Assembly: GCA_017311185.1 (NCBI GenBank)
Contig: JAESUZ010000338.1
Location: 310,001 to 374,000 of the forward strand
Source: Proteles cristata cristata
Taxonomy: Eukaryota; Chordata; Mammalia; Carnivora; Hyaenidae
Direction: 5' to 3'
DNA: 64,000 bases
In this document: piece after piece, positions 12,090 through 24,609 of the stretch
Position numbering within the stretch: position 1 is the stretch's first letter
Layout of the letters: the number at the start of each line of letters is the position of its first letter
The notes under the pieces: generated by a model
The model's input: the letters and a program-made list of their open reading frames with translations, nothing else
What the model was told of the DNA's origin: nothing
Databases searched by the model: none
Program-made: the position numbers and the translations under genes

Positions 12090-12301
12090 TTTTTTTTTTT
12101 TTTTAAATATATTTCTAGGAGAGAGAGAGACAGCGTGAGCAGGAGAGGGTCAGAGAGAGGAGTGACAGACTCTGAAACAGGCTCCAGGCTCTGAGCTGGC
12201 AGTCAGCACAGAGCCCGACGCGGGGCTCGAACCCACGAACTGTGAGATCATGACCTAAGCGAAAGTCGGACGCTTAACCGACTAAGCCACCCAGGCGCCC
12301 C
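12090..12301 (-). mobile_element. Young felid CAN-SINE, CTTAG subfamily, minus strand
   Basis: In reverse it reads GGGGCGCCTGGGTGGCTTAG ... ACTTTCGCTTAGGTCATGAT ... GACTGCCAGCTCAGAGCCTG, the marks shared by the least diverged copies here. Perfect 14-bp target duplication GAACTGCTACTGTT (12076-12089 and 12302-12315). The B box GTGGGTTCGAGCCCC is intact. Confidence 0.97.
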
Positions 12302-12315
12302 GAACTGCTACTGTT

Positions 12316-13165
12316 CTAATTACAGGGCTTGGTTCTTCTCATCATCGTGTGGGCATCAGACTCCCATTCCTCAGATGTTCTAGGTTTTTCTCTTTTCAAA
12401 TAGTGTTTCTAATCTTTGCATTCAAACAGCACCCAAGATGATAGCAGAGGGTCTGAACCACAGACACTTTTCCTGTACAGGGTTTATTTATTTCCTGCTG
12501 CTGCCTCTTTTTCTACTTCTGAACTACAGCTAAGGGTTGTCTTGGCCACCATTATTCTTATGTTTGTCTTCCCACCGCCTTCTCTCTCTGGTGACCCTTC
12601 TCTCTCTCTGTATAAAGTACCGCTCTCCAGGCACGAAAAACAACACAACAGCCATTATCAACATGGATACATTTTTCCCGTAATGTAAAGCCCCTTTATC
12701 AACTGTTTATCTTCTTATTTGTTTGAAAGCACTGCTAAATAATTGAATAGAACTACTACATTCAGATACTTCATTTCCCTTGCAGATACTCTGAATCAAC
12801 TGCTTAAAGATAATATTCTAAATCAACCTAAGGTACTCTTACAGGCCGCATTAATATGCATCTTGCTCTGGAACCCCTTATTATCAATATTCAGTCAACA
12901 TAATGTCCACCATTTTATGGCACTTTTTTTGGCATTTCTTAATACTCATTCTGTATTTATAATGATGCCTGAACTGCAAATCTAACCCATCTTATAGATT
13001 CCAAGCATTCCCTCTGAAAAATTCCTAACAACATTTTAAGAGTTCTGCTGTTGTCAAAAGGTTAAAAAGTAAACAAAAAGGTATTTGAAGTTGGCTCTTT
13101 AGCCTAACAAAGTGATTAATTAAAATACTGACATTAATTAAAGCCTAGATTTTGGCAGTGTTATG
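12316..13165. other. Unique AT-rich DNA, nothing seen
   Basis: No recognised repeat or gene. Confidence 0.5.
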
Positions 13166-13370
13166 CTATATATATAGTATATATACTATATATATACTAT
13201 ACTATACTATATATATACATATATATATATACTATATATATACATATACTATATACTATATGTATATATACTATAGTATATAGTATATGTATATATACAT
13301 ATAGTATATAGTATATGTATATATATAGTATATATATATATATACATATATACATACATACATATATAAA
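13166..13370. repeat. (TA)n / TATATACTATAG AT-rich palindromic tract
   Basis: About 205 bases made almost entirely of TATATA, TATAGTATA and TATACATA units, with only scattered C and G. Many sub-stretches are self-complementary, so hairpins or cruciforms are possible. Confidence 0.95.
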
Positions 13371-13440
13371 TTGCTTTGTGTTCCTTTTTAAGAAACCTTA
13401 GAAACGGCTAAAGAAAACTATACATTTAAATAACAGTTCC

Positions 13441-13668
13441 TGGGGCACCTGGGTGACTCAGTCAGTTAAGCGTCCGACTTCGGCTCAGGTCATGATCTCA
13501 CGGTTAGTGGGTTTGAGCCCCGCGTCGGGCTCTGTGCTGACAACTAGCTCAGAGCTTGGAGCCTGCTTAAGATTCTGTATCTCCCTCTCTCTCTCTGACC
13601 CTCTCCTGCTCACACACACTCTATCTCTCTCTCAGAAATAAATAAAAAACATTAAAAATTTTCTAAAA
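13441..13668 (+). mobile_element. Felid CAN-SINE
   Basis: Head TGGGGCACCTGGGTGACTCA, ACTTCGGCTCAGGTCATGAT and tail AATAAATAAAAAACATTAAA. Target duplication AAATAACAGTT (13428-13438 and 13669-13679). Confidence 0.95.
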
Positions 13669-13679
13669 AAATAACAGTT

Positions 13680-14774
13680 ACTACGTAGTGATTCATTTTA
13701 TGATAAAAAGAATGATGCTCTGATCTCACCATATTTTGAAGAATCTTTAGCACCAAGATAAAACTATTCAAAGCAAGAGAGAAGCAAACTTATCCACCGG
13801 GCTTACTTCTCCATAGCTTTCACATTTAACCCTAGTGATCAAGTAAACAGCCACAAAAAAACAGATTAGAAAATGGTTCCATCACATTTCGAAAGTAACC
13901 ATACAGTCACAACTACTTTATTTAAAACAGTAAATGGTACTACTTACTTTTCTTAGTTTTTCAATATTGTTTTTCCCCCTCTAGACAGAAAGAAATTTTC
14001 CATTCAAAATTGCTCATAAAACTTCTTGTCTTTGTAATCAAGTTAAAACTAGAGGAAATGACTTCCCTCCATAAGCAGGATACCATTTTATTAAATTCAA
14101 TCAAATGTTCTATTTACACACTTCAATCCTCAATAAAATCCAATTTTATTATTTGAAACCTATAATCTTCAGTGAAATTGAATAAGTGTATTTCACCAAA
14201 GCCGAAGTGCTCTGTTATATTAATCAGCTAGACACGATTTTATAAAAAGGTAGGAGGAACGGAGTAAAGGCAGCACTGGTGATGGTCTGAATTTTGCCAA
14301 ACTATTTTCATGTCCATGAAGTAAATTTCTAGATTTAATGCCAAAATTTTCATTACATAAATACCGCACAATGGAATGAAAACATCTGCATTTTCATCCA
14401 GATTTTAGTTTCCACATGAAGAGATTTTCCATGATTGTATTTTAGTATTTTCATCTTACAGATATCCATTTGCTTAGCTTATAAAATAGGTACCACCTGC
14501 TTGGAGATTCTAGAAAAGACAGACGAAACATAAAATACAGTAAATGTAATGAATAAAAGAAGGGGCCTAGTTACAGTGCTTCAGAATAATCTTAGGTAAA
14601 TTATGCCTAGAAAACAGTTAAGTCTCAGAAGTCGAACCCACAAGGGCATCGATTCGGAGCAGCCACCATAGCCAGCACGGATCCCCTTCATGTTCTCGAT
14701 TAAATCTCCTTAGTATCTCTGGATTTAGTCTGAGGAAGCCTACTGGGTATGTTTCTACTTTATCAACAGAGCAG
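13680..14774. other. Unique AT-rich DNA, nothing seen
   Basis: No recognised repeat or gene. Confidence 0.5.
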
Positions 14775-14960
14775 AGCAAATGACACTGGATTATGAGTCA
14801 GATGTCCTGTTTATGGCCATGGATTCAAAGTTAACTATCTGTGCAACTTTGGGCACTTGACTTAAGCTCTCTGAGCCTCAGCACTGATGCTGCCAAGCTC
14901 CATTCCTCACCCGTGGTACATGGGGTTAATGGATTTTGATATCCTTCATGTACTCTTATT
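14775..14960 (+). mobile_element. MIR (ancient mammalian tRNA-SINE)
   Basis: The core TGCAACTTTGGGCACTTGAC TTAAGCTCTCTGAGCCTCA matches the conserved MIR centre. Degraded flanks are still alignable by eye (GATTATGAGTCAGATGTCCTG upstream). Confidence 0.8.
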
Positions 14961-15067
14961 CTTATATGTGGTCCAGACAGCAAGCTCCAATCAGTTTAAG
15001 GCAGTATAACATTTTTCAACTATTGCCATCCTAAGGCTGGATAATTTCTAAGATCATTGCCATTTCT

Positions 15068-15274
15068 TTTTTTTTTTTTTATTTCTAGGAGAGAGAGAGA
15101 GACAGCATGAGCAGGGGAGGGTCAGAGAGAGAGGGAGTCACAGACTGAAACAGGCTCCAGGCTCTGAGCTGGCAGTCAGCACAGAGCCGGACGTGGGGCT
15201 TGAACCCACGAACCGCGAGATCATGACCCAAGTGAAAGTCGGACGCTTAACCGACTAAGCCACCCAGGCGCCCC
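15068..15274 (-). mobile_element. Young felid CAN-SINE, CTTAG subfamily, minus strand
   Basis: In reverse the head is GGGGCGCCTGGGTGGCTTAG. Perfect 17-bp target duplication AGATCATTGCCATTTCT (15051-15067 and 15275-15291). Confidence 0.97.
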
Positions 15275-15413
15275 AGATCATTGCCATTTCTAACATTCCA
15301 AGACTCTAAATTCCCCCAAAGCAATTGATTCCTAGGATTAATACTCATATTGGCTCCTAAAGCTCCCAGTTCTCCAGATAACCCCTGTGCTATTTACAAA
15401 TGTTTTCTGGTGA

Positions 15414-15621
15414 GGGGCACCTGGATGGCTCCGTCGGTTAAACATCTGACTTTGGCTCGGGTCATGATCTCACAGTGATTACTTTGAGCTCCGAGTCAGG
15501 CTCTGTGTGGACAGCTCAGAGTCTGAAACCTGCTTTGGATTTTGTGTCTCCCTCTCTCTGCCCCCTTGCCCTTTCTCTCTCTCTCTCAAAAGTAAGTAAG
15601 TGTTAATTTTTTTAAAAAATT
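15414..15621 (+). mobile_element. Felid CAN-SINE, diverged
   Basis: Head GGGGCACCTGGATGGCTCCG; the B box is damaged (GATTACTTTGAGCTCC). TTTTCTGGTG is duplicated at 15403-15412 and 15623-15632. It lies head-to-head with the minus-strand SINE ending at 15274. Confidence 0.93.
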
Positions 15622-15632
15622 ATTTTCTGGTG

Positions 15633-16339
15633 TTTCCTAGCTCAGTATCCCCTAGTCTGACTATGGTGGCTAGAATCTGATTAATAAAACTGAAGTTTAT
15701 TAAAAATGTATATACATGTATACATGCATATACCTATCATATAACATATATGTATATATGAGTGTACACGTGCATACAGTTTGAAAGATGAATATTTATC
15801 ATTTTAAAAATGCTTAAGTCACTTATTAAAATTGGCAGTAAATGATAACCTGGCACTGTTTACAAATGATATATAATTGAAGGAAGAGGAATTATGTAAT
15901 GAGACAGGATGTATTTTCGCTTTGAGAAATGTTTTCTGGAGTCATTCCTCTGTGCAAGAGAACAATGGAAATGTTATCTTGAACTCAGTCTCCTTGAGCA
16001 TTCATTTACTCTAAACTACTTTTGAAAGTGAAAGTTACTAAATGTGACATAAGTAACAAAGCATCCAATTAAATAAGTGCCCTTCCACTTGGGCTTGGAA
16101 AAGTACAACCATGTGGAATGCATGTTGTTGCACTTAAATCCAAGAGATTTATCACGAAGCACTATGATAGGGCAGATAGAGCAATGAACTTGGAGTTAAA
16201 CTAAAAGAGTTCAAATCACGTCATCAGTCAAACGAGGTATGGATTTAAAAGTGATCTTTCAAATATAAAATTGTAAAAATATTATAAATGGAAAAACATG
16301 CACATTGAATTATAATAATAACCAGTGAGAACTTATATT
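15633..16339. other. Unique DNA with a short alternating TA/CA tract
   Basis: 15706-15775 is TATACATG/CATATA-rich. Nothing else is recognised. Confidence 0.5.
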
Positions 16340-16352
16340 AAAAAGCACAAAA

Positions 16353-16562
16353 GGGGCGCCTGGGTAGCTTAGTCAGTTAAGTGTCCGACTTTCGCTTAGG
16401 TCATGATCTCGCGGTTCGTGGGTTCGAGCCCCGCGTCGGGCTCTGTGCTGACTGCCAGGTCGGAGCCTGGAGCCCGTTTCAGTCTGTGACTCCCTCTCTC
16501 TCTGACCCTCCCCTGCTCATGCTGTCTCTCTCTCTCTCCTAGAAATAAATAAAACATTAAAA
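16353..16562 (+). mobile_element. Young felid CAN-SINE, CTTAG subfamily
   Basis: Head GGGGCGCCTGGGTAGCTTAG, intact GTGGGTTCGAGCCCCGCGTC B box and TCTCCTAGAAATAAATAAAA tail. Perfect target duplication AAAAAGCACAAAA (16340-16352 and 16563-16575). Confidence 0.97.
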
Positions 16563-16941
16563 AAAAAGCACAAAAATCTGACATATATATAAATTTTATA
16601 TATTTATAAATTGTACACATGTATTTTTATATATTTATAAAATATACTTATAGGTTATTTATATGAATCCATCCAGTTATTTTGCTGTTTATCTTTTTTT
16701 TGCCACAGTTATTAAAAAGTGCCTAACTGTAAACAGAATTTAATAAAAGCAGATTCCATTCTGTACCAGCGGCAGTACGTTTAGAAGATGGTTGGCTATA
16801 AAGTCATGACTGATCTATGTGATGCCTTTCAACAATTTGGTGTTGGCCTCTTAACAATATATGGATAAAATAAACTGCTCACAAATGATACTTTTCATGA
16901 TAAGAACCCTGGCTTCCTTTCCTTTAAAAAAACATGAGTTA

Positions 16942-17167
16942 GGGCGTGCCTGGGTGGCTCAGTCAGTTAAGCATCCGACTTCGGCTCAGGTCATGATCTC
17001 ACAGTCTCGTGGGTTCCAGCCCTGCATCAGGCTCTGTGCTGAATGCTTGCTGAGAGCCTGGAGCCTGTTTTGGATTTTGCGTCTGATTCTCTCTCTGCCC
17101 CTCCCCCACTCATGCTCTGTCTTACTCTGTCTCTCAACAATAAATAAGTGTAAAAAAATTTTTTTTA
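16942..17167 (+). mobile_element. Felid CAN-SINE
   Basis: Head GGGCGTGCCTGGGTGGCTCA and tail AATAAATAAGTGTAAAAAAA. Imperfect target duplication (AACATGAGTTA against AAATGTGAGATA). Confidence 0.92.
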
Positions 17168-17923
17168 AATGTGAGATAGTTTAAAATTAAATGTTCATGA
17201 TTATTCTTTCCATGCCTCTTTTCAACATCCAAAATGGTGCCCTTGCCAGAATTTTCAAATGTTTCTTTCTTCTCTTTAAGGAAAAAGAGTCAATTATAAA
17301 ATAGGGTCTTACAAAAAATCCAAAAATATATTTATCTAGTTATTCATAAAAGCTTATCATAATATAAAATTGTTATTATGTATAATAGATGTTCTCAGAT
17401 TTCATGCATTTGTTTCATATGAACTAAGTTAAAGTTTATTATATACAAATGGAAGGGAATTTTTTTTTTTTTTTGGTAAGTGAGTAAGCTTGCAAAATGA
17501 AGACTGTCTGGAGGTAGAGAAATATGCAAAGGAAAAATAATACAGTGTATTTAAAAGTATATATTTTCATTTTAGTTTAGTTATATATAGCTATGCATGA
17601 TTTTGGGCTTGTAAGTTGTATCTAGACATTTTCAAATACTTTTCTTAAACATAAAATTTCCAAAAATGCATATAAAGAATTCAAACTATACTTAGTATTA
17701 TTTGCATTCACATACTGAAAGTGCCATTAGCAATTTAAGTGGTTATTCTTCTCAATATGGAGATGACTGAAAATTTCGACTATTATGTTTTCATGGACTT
17801 TTCATATCACCAGCAACAATAAACATTAATTATTAACTGAAAAAGTCACATGCCTATAGTTTTCTGTATTCCTAAGGCAAAAGGAAGTAAAATAAGTAAA
17901 TTTTTAAGAATATATCTTTAGTC
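17168..17923. other. Unique AT-rich DNA, nothing seen
   Basis: Only a T15-16 run (about 17460-17475) stands out. Confidence 0.5.
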
Positions 17924-18150
17924 AGGGGACCCTGGCTGGCTCAGTCAGTTAAGCACCTGACTCCTGATTTCTGCTCAGGTCATAATGTAATGGATCCTGA
18001 GTCTGGGCCATATCAGGGCTCTACACTCACAGCAGCAAAACCTGCTTGGGATTCTCTCTCTCTCCCTCTCTTTCTGCCCCTCCCCTGTTTGCACTGTCTG
18101 TGTCTATCTCTCTGTCTCTCTCTCTCTCTCAAAATAAATAAACTTTAAAA
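17924..18150 (+). mobile_element. Felid CAN-SINE, diverged
   Basis: Head GGGGACCCTGGCTGGCTCAG, CT-rich stretch 18050-18130 and tail AAAATAAATAAACTTTAAAA. A second SINE head follows directly. Confidence 0.92.
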
Positions 18151-18159
18151 CATGAATGT

Positions 18160-18272
18160 GGGACTCTTAGGTGGCTCAGTCAGTTAAGCGTCCAACTCTT
18201 GACTCTGGCTCAGGTCATGATCTCAGGGTTCATGAGACTGACTCCCAAATCAGGTTCTGCACTGATACAGGA
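18160..18272 (+). mobile_element. Felid CAN-SINE, 3'-truncated head only
   Basis: GGACTCTTAGGTGGCTCAGT through GGTTCTGCACTGATAC is present, then SINE similarity stops with no CT middle or tail. It is either a deletion remnant or an insertion of the upstream SINE next to an older fragment. Confidence 0.85.
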
Positions 18273-21200
18273 TACATCAGGATAGTGAAAAGGTATCACT
18301 ACGCTAACTGGTGTTTATGGGGAAATTATTCCATTTATCTTGCTAGAAAGTCACATATAGGGAGTAAATAAAGTGCCAAAATACTACAGCACAGATACGG
18401 GTATATTTTATTACAAAAAATAAACCCCTGTCCCCAAAGCATCCAGAATATGACTATTTTTATCAATGTCCCTGCCTACACACATTCAGTTACCCAGTCC
18501 AGTGTGTGTTCTCTGCCCATCCTTTCACACCGTGTGCATGTTATCTAGATCAAATATCAATATTATTTGCCAACTAAAGCTGAATAAAAGAAAAGAAAAT
18601 GGGAATACAGGCAGAGAGAGTTCAGAGGATTTGGCCAATGCCACAGACTCACTGGTGATCCACGCTGGACCAAAAATCATCCCTTCCAGCCTCCATTCTT
18701 CCTTTCCCCTTCCTTCTCCCCCTCCCTCTCTTTCTTCCTCATGTGATATTTATGCATGTACTTGGCACCTGTATCAGCTGCTTTGCAGTGCACAAATAAA
18801 CAAGAACCTCCAGAAAATTACTAGGTCTACTTCCTGCTCCGCTTTGGGGAGTGAAATAAAGCTCCTGAAATGTAGGACTTGAGTCCCCGGCTAATCAGCA
18901 GAGGGACTGTGCAGCTTCAAGCAAAAGAGACATGACTTTAATTGATACGGAGATGAAGAAAGAACTCATGAACTGTACCAGAGATGACGGTCAACAAAAC
19001 GGTCTGCAGACAAGTCTCACTGCGTAGAGTATGTACGTACAGGTGGGGCAGATATGTTCCAGTGACACAATAAATAAACCAAAAGTGAGTAACTGACCGA
19101 TTAGTTACTTTATGGGACAGCCCCTACAGAAGTTAAGAAAATGGAAAAAGGAGGTATACATGTTTTACGTACTAGTTCTCTAAATTGCCGTTTTCTTGTC
19201 CAAGATGATTCCTTGAATTTAGAACATGGCCCTTGTCAATAAAGAAGGTATTTCGAATGCAATAACTCACCTTGCTGCACAAATTTATTTAAAATGATAT
19301 TATCTGCTATTTGTCTTATTTTATATTGCTAGTTTCCACTGAGCGCTAATAAGTGCTTGCCACTGAAGAGGTTCGCATTTAACATCTGTCACCAGCATCC
19401 AGCAACCGTACCTACAGGGAACTGTCAGGGAGATTGTTATTCTCCTTTGTAACACCCCGAATCTGTCTCACATCATTTACATACAGATAGTTACAGGCAT
19501 TCATCATTTCATTATGCTGACGACTTCACTATTCTGATGTATAATGTCTCTTTAATGAGCCTCAAAAAATACAATATTCCTTGATTTATGACTGCTTAAC
19601 TGAAAAATTATACAAATTGGCGAAAAAAACAGTCATAATGTATTTTCATTTTTCCTCCACATTACACTTATATTTAACAGTGACTCATGAGTTAAGATCA
19701 TGCTTCTTTGACAAAAGAAATGATCAGCATTTGACTTACCATGTTTTAGTGCCACTGCCTTTTATGTGCATATTTAAAGCTGTGCAGTGAAACCGTGCTG
19801 ACACTGAAAAGGAGCAAATTAAAATCGATCTTTTTTTCCCCCCCAAGAAAGATGTGTATCGGACAACCACCTTCAATATCTCTATAAGTTTGATAAGGCT
19901 TCTGCAGCTATACTGAAGATTAGCACCCTACTACTCGTGTTCTCTTCTGTAAGTAAGTAGTAAGAACTCGATACCAGAGAGAACTCCGTCAAGCAACAAA
20001 GTGACAAAGAAAGAAGAAGAATCCAAAAGTAAGTCTGAAGTGGGGAACAGAAGCTTGGGAAAAGGTGAGGCTGCTGTTTCTTTCACTGATGGCTTAATTT
20101 CAAGTCCCTCTTGAGACACCAGGCCCAAGAAGGTGTCACCAGCCTTGTGTCCTATTCTCTTAAAAGCTATGCCACTGCAGATGATGAGAAGTGTCCTACT
20201 TATTAATTAAAAGTCATTTCCCCAAAGAAACAGGTTGTGCTTCAAACAGGCAAGAGTTCCAAAGAAGTATAAATTCTTCATATGCCGCTAGCTTTTGCCA
20301 AGAAGAAAGCCTTTGAGTGTAGCGTAAATCATATTAGAATGAACACCACATGCAATTAAGGATAAAAACAGATCTTGAGTCGCAGAAGAGCTCATAAATC
20401 AGCATGAGTAAGCGCTACCGAAATAGAACCAAATTTAGGAACTTGCATCCTCAGATTTGATATCGGTCTCTCATAGGTTTAGCTTCCATTCAACAGTATC
20501 TGAGATTATTGGCAGGTTTCAGTTTCTAAAAGAACAGAAAACCAGGCTAAATTAACCCAGAATCAAACGGAAAAGGGTGGTTCAAGTTAAATGGAAGGAA
20601 GCACAGTACTGTTCCCATGCCGAACAAGCGATAGGATTGCACATACAAATCCCAATAAAAGACAAATGACGCATGCCTACACACATACTCGGCAAGAAAG
20701 ATGTCCTTTTATGAATACATACAGGAATAATGGTTCTGTTACTTTAACATTACCTTTTCATTCCCTAGCTTGATTACTCCCTTTCAGGCTGACGACAAAC
20801 TACTTTTTTGGTTGTATCTAAATATGTGACTCACCCACAGAGAAAAGATAATAACCAAAGCTGATGGGAAAACTGTACTGTGATTCCAATTATCTGGGTA
20901 TTCTTAAATAGAAGAATTCTAAAATATACTGAAATCAATTTAGCACTGTTCACAAAAAGAGTTTTTTAAACCCCTTTATGTAAGTACATGGAACGGGGTG
21001 TGCTGGCTTTCCTCCTTTCTGTGCATAGAGCTGTTTTAGGAGGTTTTCTATCGTTATTTAAAGGGCCTTAGTAGTTGTTGGCCTGTGCTAAATAAAGAAT
21101 ACAAGACACGTGTTAAATCTGAATAAAGGAAAATTCCCACCTCACCTACAAAAAGCAAGCTGTATCATACAATGCTTATATAAAAATATTCCCAAGCATA

Positions 21201-21554
21201 TGCTTACAGTCTTAGGATAAAACAGGACTTAAAACCAAACATCTTTGAAGTGACCAGATGTTTATAATTTTCGGCCAGAAAAGATCCTGGGTTTTTTTCT
21301 TAGTTTTGCTTTATTTTAAGAAATGGGGTAACTACTAATGGCATTGAAATATTAAGGCCATATCCCCCTGAGTGCCATATTTACAAAACTGCCTAAAGAA
21401 ATTAATCGTTTCTTTTCTATTCTAGTCTAGGAGGATGGGCTCATTTATAGGTCTCTTCATGAATGAGGTCAACTAGTTTACCCAAAATAACAGCAAACTT
21501 GATCATGAAGTCTTGCTGTCCATCACTGGTACCTATATCATAACATCTAATCTT
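18273..21554. other. Unique DNA, SINE-free, no gene called
   Basis: A 138-codon open frame at 18466-18882 (+) shows no recognisable domain, is Ser/Pro-rich and overlaps a CT-rich tract, so it is not called. A weak MIR-like patch may lie at about 18600-18690. The rest is unrecognised. Confidence 0.5.
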
Positions 21555-21690
21555 CATAATCACCCTCTTACGTCGGTATTATTTTTATCCACATTTTAAT
21601 GATGAGGAAATTGAAGCACTGAGAGGTTACATGACATTGTCAAAGTCCAACAGATCAAGCGCAACAGCTGGCCCTGCGTCTCTGCCTTAT
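21555..21690 (-). mobile_element. MIR-family fragment, minus strand
   Basis: CCACATTTTAATGATGAGGA AATTGAAGCACTGAGAGGTT ACATGACATTGTCAAAGTCC is the familiar reverse-orientation MIR core. Confidence 0.75.
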
Positions 21691-22689
21691 CTCCTTGTGG
21701 GAGTTGTGCTTTGTCTTTCCTGGTTCTTTCTAAGCTTCCTATCATGCCCATTAAAAAAAAAAAATCCAACTAAATGACCAATGAATAAACAGTAAGAGGG
21801 CCTACCTTAATTCCACCATCTCCTTCCCTTCTCACTGATTCCCACCTCTGTCCCATCACTTTGTATTCACTCTTCAATCCAGCGCCCCCTGGCCTTGACC
21901 TCTCTGCTCTGCTAATCCTGCCAGGGCTAAGCCACAGAAAGCTGTGACCTATCAGTTCCAAAGATCAGGTCAGCTTTGATCTTAATTGACCTCTCATTTG
22001 CAGTAGCTCATCATCATCATCTTTAAGACTCACTCCATATGACTTTACTGGCTCTTTTGGCATCGCTTCGGACCTTTCCTTTGATGCCTCACTGTTTCTG
22101 CCTCCTCCTTAGATATTGTGCTCCCTGGCATTCCATTTCTCTTCCAATCATCAATGCACATTTTTAACTGTCTGCAAGCTACCTTTACTCAGGGGTTTCA
22201 ACAGGCACATGCTCAAGATCCTCAAAGCAAGACACCCCATTTCCAGAAACCTTTTCCTGTAGCATCACCTCAATGTAAGGCAGCAGCGTCCATATGGAAA
22301 AACATTTAGGCCGCTCTCATTTCTGCCCTCCCTACACAAGGCCCACTGTAACACAATGAGTCAAGTCCTTCTGATCCCACACCTCTATACACTCTTCTCT
22401 TTGTCTCTATCCATCCCTTCCCTACATTGCCAGCCTCTCCTGTACTGCTCACTGTTAAAGTTATTTTCTGAGACACCAAGCTGCTGTGGTCCCCAGCACT
22501 CACCATGTTCCTCCCCCTGCGGTCCCTGGCACTTTTCGAATCCAGCCCGGCCCAACCACAATCCCAGGTCCACTCAATTTCCCCTCCACTTGACTACTTC
22601 CCATGGAACCTTAGTGCCTCTTTTCAATTCCCTCCTCACATTTTATGCATGTCTCTGGCCTTCAGATATTTCTCAGTAGAAAGCAAGCT
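21691..22689. other. Unique, moderately pyrimidine-rich DNA
   Basis: 22320-22640 is CT-rich with open frames on both strands (up to 107 codons) but no recognised family. It could be a decayed L2 in reverse, but I cannot support that firmly. Confidence 0.4.
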
Positions 22690-22895
22690 GCAATGGGTAA
22701 GTGTGTGGCATCTTCACTCAGCTTTACCACTTACCAGCAGACAGGTTACTTAACCTCACTTAACCCTACTTAATGGCTGCCTCACATCCGCAAAATGGAA
22801 GACAACCATAGTACATAAGTAATAGCATAGTTGTGAGGATACAGCAGAGCATTTCGAGCAAGCCTGGTATATAGGAGGCACTCTACAAGACTGTG
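22690..22895 (+). mobile_element. MIR
   Basis: CACTTACCAGCAGACAGGTT ACTTAACCTCACTTAACCC, then CATCCGCAAAATGGAAGAC and AGTTGTGAGGATACAGCAG, in MIR order and spacing. Confidence 0.8.
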
Positions 22896-24386
22896 ACAAC
22901 AGTTTATAAATACTTCCCCCCTGGACCCTCAGGAAGTCACTGCACTCCTTGAGGTCGGGATTTCTCTTAGGATGACGAGCACCTCAAGCCAAGCCAAGCA
23001 AGGGCCTCTATACACTGAAATTGATTGAATAAGGCGATGTGACAGTGTTTGAAATAAAAGACCAATTTTATTGGCTTTTGCTCCCTAATTTAAACTCAAG
23101 AGGAATTAAGCAAGGAAGATGATAACCAGTGAAGAGTTTCACTGCAGACCAGAGCCCTATGTGTGATTCTTGAGGCCTGACCAGGGTAAAATACGCAGGG
23201 TAAAAAACTCCCTGGCCTGCCTCAAAGGATGCGAAGCCCGTGCACTGCTCTCTCTGTCGGGAGTTTCAGGACCCCGGCCAGCCTTGCTCCTGCACACATC
23301 CGTCTCCTTAGACCACATGCCTTCAGTCACAGACCTCTTTATCTGAGGTCTTTGGCTCTGCTGGGACCTCTTCACGGAGAACCGTGAGCACATGTGTCTC
23401 CACTCTGACTCAGGAACGTGCCACTCCACGCTCTATCTCCTTTCCTTCCCGGCACCCTGGCCCACAAGCCCGGCAAAGCCTTTGGTTCGGAGCTCTAATC
23501 AGCATCAATGAGCCCCATATCTGTGCTGATTCACCTGACTTCCAACCAGCGCGTTCCATGAAGGCAAATGAATTACGGGGGAGCCCGGGCTTTCTCCAAA
23601 TTAGTTCCCTGCTTATATTATGCCAGCAAGTGATTAAAGGCTTGACTGCTACTTTCGTTTTGGCTTGCTGTCTTAATTGACTACTCAGACACCTGGCAGC
23701 TCGGCTCTCTTCAGCTCAGGCCATCCAATTTCTGATAACTAAGGAAGAGACTAAGAAAGTTAGAGATTACGTAGGGAAAACATCCTGGAAAACGATAGTT
23801 TGCTACCCCTCACGTTACAGGAAGATATCTTGGAGTGCTTCTATGAGTTAGACACAGGGTACTCTTACGTTATGTGATAGGTTAGAGATGTCATAATATA
23901 ATTTGTTTGAGGATATCTTACGGACCTGGAATTCTATGTGACCTGAGGGCACAGTTAAGGGTGCTAATGAGGGTATATTGACTCCTAGTTCAAAAATCAA
24001 ACTTCCATAGTGATATATATTATACAAGGTTGAGTCTGGAAATATACCAACTTCCAGAATATTCTGGTTTTTGTGTTCCCTTTTTGGAGTTAGTGTTTGT
24101 GATGTCACTACATCACCCATCATAGTGATGCTCCAAATCCAAGTGGTTGGAGAAAATGATGAGAATAATCTGAAAGGAGAAGTGTAAATGCATGTGTTTG
24201 GGGCACACAAGTAGGAAACATCAGCTTCTTCCGGTTTCTAAATGGACTTATTTCAGAATGAAGGCTGAAGATTTCAGAACATATGCCTCTATCACTACAG
24301 ATTTAAAATTATCTAGATTTAGAGAAAGGAAGAGTAGATATATTGGCCAATAAGATTTACTGTCCTGCTTTAAATCAGTCTTATTT
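22896..24386. other. Unique DNA, no gene called
   Basis: 23150-23600 has higher GC and several CpGs, with open frames of 90-98 codons on both strands. No family is recognised. Confidence 0.45.
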
Positions 24387-24396
24387 GGAGACTTCT

Positions 24397-24609
24397 TTTT
24401 TTTTTTTAATTTTTATAGTTTATTTTTGAGACAGAGAGAGACAGGACATGAGTTGGGGAGGGTCGGAGAGAGAGGGAGACACAGAATCCGAAACAGGCTC
24501 CACACTCTGAGCTAGCTGTTGGCACAGAACCCGACACAGGGCTCAAAACCATGAACGGTGAGATCATGACCTGAGCCGAAGTCGGTCACTCAACCGACTG
24601 AGCCACCCA
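24397..24609 (-). mobile_element. Felid CAN-SINE, minus strand, head slightly shortened
   Basis: In reverse the element starts at CTGGGTGGCTCAGTCGG and lacks the usual GGGGCGC. Target duplication GGAGACTTCT (24387-24396 and 24610-24619) abuts the shortened head, so the loss happened at insertion. Confidence 0.92.

Noticed and set aside
18466..18882. 138-codon plus-strand open frame, the longest in the window
   Set aside because: Runs through a CT-rich tract that yields Ser/Pro/Leu strings; no domain recognised.
18273..24386. Processed pseudogene or exon in the longest transposon-poor area
   Set aside because: No poly(A) tail with flanking duplication, no recognisable protein and no paired splice sites were seen by eye.
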